This document shows positions 56,479 to 64,000 of a DNA stretch of 64,000 nucleotides, one piece after another; the stretch's first letter is position 1, and each line of letters starts with the position of its first letter. This DNA is from Pardosa pseudoannulata. Taxonomy: Eukaryota; Arthropoda; Arachnida; Araneae; Lycosidae. Where the stretch lies: assembly GCA_032207245.1 (NCBI GenBank), contig CM063500.1, positions 79,714,105 through 79,778,104 of the forward strand, in the 5' to 3' direction. The position numbers and the translations under genes were made by a program. The notes under the pieces are model-generated. The model did not search any database. It was not told the origin of the DNA and was given only the letters and a program-made list of their open reading frames with translations.

Positions 56479-56800
56479 ATGTAGTTTCCTTAGCTAGCAT
56501 TCCGTGTGGCTGAATAAGAATCGGGATTCAAGTTAGATAACCCATGATCATGATGTAGTTTCCTTAGCAAGCATTCCGTGTGGCTGAATAATAAGTATCG
56601 GGATTCAAGTTATATAACCCGTGATATAAATATTTCCATTAGCAAAAAAATCTTCGGGTTCATTCACAGTCGAAGACCGTGTTATATTAAACCGAGTATT
56701 CCTGATATTCATCAATTATCATACGATGTCTTCAGTGTCAGTTTACCTGCTCTTTGCAATTGTAGCAGTTACTGTAAGTATGGAATCTTATTCTTATAGT
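56479..56800 (+). repeat. Possible LTR remnant with a 74-bp direct repeat
   Basis: ATGTAGTTTCCTTAGC, CATTCCGTGTGGCTGAATAA and ATCGGGATTCAAGTTA occur twice, 74 bp apart (56479 and 56553). A TATA-like GATATAAATA follows at about 56622. The position just after the integrase remnant suggests the 3' LTR of that retrotransposon, with a duplicated U3 segment. No second LTR was found in the window to confirm it. Confidence 0.45.
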
Positions 56801-57358
56801 GATATTAAGATTTATACTTCTTTTCCCTTCGAAAAAAAAAGTTATAGGTACATGATGAACGTTAGTATACCCTATATAATAATAGCCTAAGTTATCTGTT
56901 CGTTTGTCCTAGAATTTATGAAGCGTTTGGACTTAGAATGGATACAGGCATCTATATTCGATGCTTGATAAATTAAGGTTAGCAACGTTCGAGATCCACT
57001 CCTTCTGCTAATCTAACCGTTTGCACATACGATGATTTAGACACGGACTTCCTCATTTAATAAAAATTCTTGATTTTTTTTTAAAGTACCTTATCTCATA
57101 TTTTCTTTCTAAGTGCCCATCCGTCAAGATACAAATATAACCTTCAGTTGTTCAGAAATCCATATTAATTTTAAATAAAATGAGAATAACCGATCAAAAG
57201 TACCCAACACATGTACTAGTAACATTATAATCTTCATATACCCTATATACCAGAGGAGGCTAACTTGCGGCTCGCGAGCCACATGTAGCTCTTTGAAAGA
57301 TTATTTGTGGCTCTCGATAAATGTACCCGAGTTCCCTTTTCATTTTTGTGTTATTATA

Positions 57359-58646
57359 TTAGGCTGGGGAAAAAGAAATCCATTATTTTTGCCTGAAATT
57401 AATGACTCTTTTAAACATGTTTCGGATTGTCCAATTTGGGTCAACTATGCACCGTTTTGTTGTATAATTAGTTGCCATTTTAATTGTAGCTTCATAATAC
57501 CTCTCTCGTAAAAGTCTTGGTCCTTATTGGCGATAGACTGTAGTAATCGATTTTCACAATCTTATCTTCATCCCAATTTCTCATCACTCAGGAAGTTTTG
57601 CAATGCGAGAAAAAGGTGGTAATCGCTTGGTGCTAGGTTCGGACTATAAGATGGATGCATTAAAACTTTCCAACCAAGCTTCCTGAGTTTCTGGCGAGTC
57701 ACTATACACGTGTGTGACCTGGCGTTGTCCTGATGGAACACAACACCTCTTCTGTTAGCCAATTCTAGCCATTTCTGGTCAATCGCTAGCTTCAAACGGT
57801 CAAGTTGTTGATAGTAGGGATCTGAATTTAGTGTTTGACCATACGGAAGCAACTCATAATAAATGATTCACTTCCAGTCCCATCAGATACACATTAGAAC
57901 CTTCCTGGCCGTTAGTCTTGGTTTGGCCACCGTTTGAGTTGTTTCACCGCGCTTTGACCACGATCGTTTTCGCACAATATTGTAGTTTTCGACCCATTTT
58001 TCATCCCCAGTCACCATCCGTTTAAGAAATGGGTCGATTTTATTCCATTTGGTCAAGGCTTGTCAGACGGAAATTCGATCCATCATGTTTTTTGGTGTTA
58101 ATTGGTGTGGCATCCAAACATCGAGCTTCTTTTTGAATCCAACTTGGCGCAAATGGTTTTAAACTGTTTTATGGTCGATATTTAGCTCCTGAGAAATGCT
58201 ACAACTACTAACATGCCGGTCAACTTCGATTATTTCTGTGATTTTATCGACATTTTCGACGACGAGTGTGCCTGCGTGAAGTGCATCTTTAACATCCAAA
58301 ATGCCTTAGCGGAATCGACGAAACAAAAATTGCAAGTAATTAGCTGTTACAGTATCGGCACCATAAACACCATTCCCAATTTTAGCCGTCTGGTTTGCAT
58401 TTCCGCCTTTATCCAAGAAAAACTGTACAATGTACTGAATTTTCTCTTTATTGACTTTCATTTTTAACACCCTGTAACTCACAACTGAATATACCACACA
58501 AAAAACAGTAAAAAACATTTTTTAGTGTCAAATGTCACTTTGACAACGAGCATAAAAATGAAATTGTTGAATCGATGCTTTACGAGATATCTATCTCTAC
58601 AGCCATCTACCGAAAAAAATAATGGATTTCTTTTTCCCCAAACTAA
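57359..58646 (-). mobile_element. mariner transposon, inactive copy
   Basis: A 1288-bp element of full mariner length, flanked by TA (57357-57358 and 58647-58648). Its roughly 32-bp inverted ends start TTAGGCTGGGGAAAAAGAAA and TTAGTTTGGGGAAAAAGAAA. The transposase lies on the minus strand and is interrupted. It sits inside a hAT element. Confidence 0.95.
57568..58459 (-). pseudogene. mariner transposase, broken by stops
   Basis: The N-terminal helix-turn-helix part (KIQYIVQFFLDKGGNANQTA, GVYGADTVTANYLQF) is intact up to FRRFR, where a Ser codon has become a stop. Further in-frame stops follow. The C-terminal third is open from 57852 and shows VVFHQDNARSHT, HPSYSPNLAPSDYHLF and LQNFLSDEKLG, with the catalytic aspartates of HQDN and PSDYH (D,D34D class). 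The protein would be about 345 residues if unbroken. It most resembles the irritans-type mariners found in arthropods. Confidence 0.92.
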
Positions 58647-58895
58647 TATTTTAAATTATTACAACTGATGGAGCTCCGGCAATGATGGGTAAAAAAAAAA
58701 TCGGTCTTAATGGGCTTCTTAGAGAGGATTTTCAAATTACACAATTCATACCGATTCACTGCATAATTCACCGAGAACATCTCGTTACAAAATATTTAAA
58801 ATAGCCTGATGTTATGAAAGCAGTGTAACACATTGTAAATTACATTCGCACCAAAGCAAAAAAATCATCGACAATTCAAAAATTTTCTTGAAAAA

Positions 58896-59528
58896 TTAAC
58901 CCTTCGACTGCTCAATTTGTAGACCAAAATCGGTTCAAAAATTGTAAATTTGTTCTTGTACATTCTAAATCTATACATATTGAAGTATAGAAATATGCAC
59001 ATTTCTTTCTAGAAAAGATATTTTATATAGGTTTTTATAGTGAGAAACTAAACTGTCAGAAAAACCAATTTTAGATGTTATCACAAGGAAAATTTTTTAT
59101 TAATAAATTTCAATTGAATTACAGCTAATTTCTATTTATTACATAATATAATTATAATATATAGTATATAATTATATATAATATATAATTATATTATAAT
59201 ATAATATATATTATATATTATATTATATTATAATATTATATTATAATATATATTATAATATATAATTATATAAATATAATATAATTATTTATTATTATAT
59301 ATAACATTATATAATAAAAGTATGGTTATATTCATATAATTCTCTTTATTACATAATTAGACCTCTAATACTGTATATAATTTATTTCACTGTTTAAACG
59401 GTAAAACAGTGGGATGGGCTCCTCAAAAAAGGAAGAAAAGCAAATGCCCGTTAAAATCTCGGGATAAGCAAATTTTGCTATATTTGAGTTGCCCGTGGAA
59501 ATAGCGGAATGAGCTGCCAGAGGGTTAA
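58896..59528. mobile_element. TTAA family I element nested in the hAT
   Basis: A 633-bp element with ends TTAACCCTTCGACTGCTCAA and TGAGCTGCCAGAGGGTTAA. The centre holds a long run of ATTATAATATAT palindromes (59140-59330). No coding. It interrupts the hAT downstream of its transposase core remnant. Confidence 0.72.
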
Positions 59529-59693
59529 AGGACGAACATCTTCCAAATGACATTCAATAAATATAATTTCTGTAAAAAAAAAATTGCAATACCTTTTTTG
59601 CATACCTTTTAAATACGTATTTTATTGCGGCTTGTGACAAAATTTCAAATTTTGAAAAATGGCTCGGACTATCAAGAAGCTTAGACACCCGTG

Positions 59694-60104
59694 CTGTATA
59701 CTATATGGCAGTAGATAATTTTTACTTAACCTGCATAATGAAAAATAGACTTCGAATTGCAGTAAGGTCGTTCCTAAACCAAATAAGTTTTTTAAACGTT
59801 TAATCGACAGATGAACTGTTAGAAAAGGAGAAATTTGTTATGAAACAACTAATTACAGAACACCTGTGTCATCAATTATTACGTGAATTCAGAGGAAAGT
59901 GCGTGACTAAAAAATAAGAAAACAAGCACCTGTCAAATATCCCAGAGCAGTTAGGAACTAATGCAGATTATTTAATATGTAAAACTACGAGTTTTGCACA
60001 TCCCCTGTGTAATAATAGTCTAAGTTATCTGACCGTCTGTACTCGAGTTTATGAAGCGGTTATACCTAGAATACATCAGTGCATCCCTATTGGATTCTTG
60101 ATGA
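59694..60104. other. Spacer, nothing recognised
   Basis: AT-rich sequence between the hAT element and the large tandem array. The only near-match is GTCTAAGTTATCTG plus GAGTTTATGAAGCG, which recalls 56885-56930. Confidence 0.4.
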
Positions 60105-63973
<3,869 letters not shown>

Positions 63974-64000
63974 CCATTTTTTTTACCTGCGTCATAGGGT

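Larger units (their letters stand above)
57251..59693 (+). mobile_element. hAT element containing a mariner and a TTAA element
   Basis: The ends CAGAGGAGGCTAACTTGCGG (left) and ATCAAGAAGCTTAGACACCC plus GTG (right) are inverted and diverged. The flanking octamers CTATATAC and CTGTATAC agree at seven of eight positions, a convincing target duplication. Between the two insertions, at 58661-58895, a frame reads TTDGAPAMMGKKIGLNGLLR, then IPIHCIIHREHLVTKYLK and, after stops, HIVNYIRTKA. These are core parts of a hAT transposase of the GTF2IRD2/ZBED type. Confidence 0.82.

Overview
This is a 64 kb piece of an AT-rich, intron-containing animal genome crowded with transposons. A spider or other arachnid, or at least an arthropod, fits best. 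That is an inference from several things together: tRNA-derived SINEs ending in AAACCAAACC repeats, a mariner, many hAT, pogo and TTAA-target elements, long (TA)n tracts, kilobase introns, and a small-molecule-type methyltransferase gene. No sequence comparison could be run. Only three host genes can be supported. Everything else is mobile or repetitive DNA, or AT-rich sequence in which I recognise nothing.

Host genes. (1) A class I SAM-dependent methyltransferase gene on the minus strand runs from its ATG at 28633 down to at least 13443. Five exons can be joined in phase through consensus splice sites (28520-28633, 20218-20378, 17767-17983, 16638-16732, 13443-13580). They give 241 residues plus a split codon; the C-terminal exon was not found. 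(2) A 174-residue, five-pass membrane protein is encoded in one coding exon at 1560-2084 (+). (3) A 189-residue five-pass membrane protein is encoded at 50232-50801 (+), with a 3' splice site just before the ATG. Proteins 2 and 3 have the same topology and the same spacing of landmarks, so they are probably old paralogues. Their function is unknown.

Layout. 1-2.4 kb: a TTAA element holding a smaller MITE, a piggyBac-derived element, and membrane gene 1. 2.4-13.4 kb: SINEs, a TTAA element split by a hAT, several copies of a second piggyBac family, duplicated segments and AT microsatellite. 13.4-28.6 kb: the methyltransferase gene, whose introns hold two hAT elements, a Harbinger-type MITE and transposase remnant, a TTAA MITE, a tandem array of about 50 copies of a 107-bp unit starting only about 60 bp before exon 2, and a pogo/Tigger element. 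28.9-31.5 kb: a second array, about 22 copies of a 120-bp unit, upstream of the gene. 31.5-34 kb: AT-rich DNA without recognised content. 34-37.6 kb: a cluster of foldback MITEs, a GC-rich possible LINE remnant and a hAT MITE. 37.9-43 kb: nested hAT, pogo and piggyBac elements. 43.3-47 kb: a LINE 3' end and a duplicated segment in which one copy carries a SINE. 47.5-48.9 kb: TA/TG microsatellite. 49.8-51 kb: membrane gene 2 with a GC-rich upstream region. 51-57 kb: more TTAA elements, foldback MITEs and a decayed Ty3/gypsy-type pol remnant. 57.25-59.7 kb: a hAT with a mariner and a TTAA element inside it. 60.1-64 kb: a tandem array of about 1.92-kb units that runs off the window edge.

The recurring theme is TTAA-bounded (piggyBac-like) non-autonomous elements. 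At least eight families are visible. Most carry short, family-specific stem-loops just inside their ends, often as a tandem pair. One family keeps a piece of the transposase C-terminal cysteine motif and another a piece of the transposase N-terminus, which links them to piggyBac. Many insertions can be ordered in time because they sit inside one another or because an empty copy of the site is also present.
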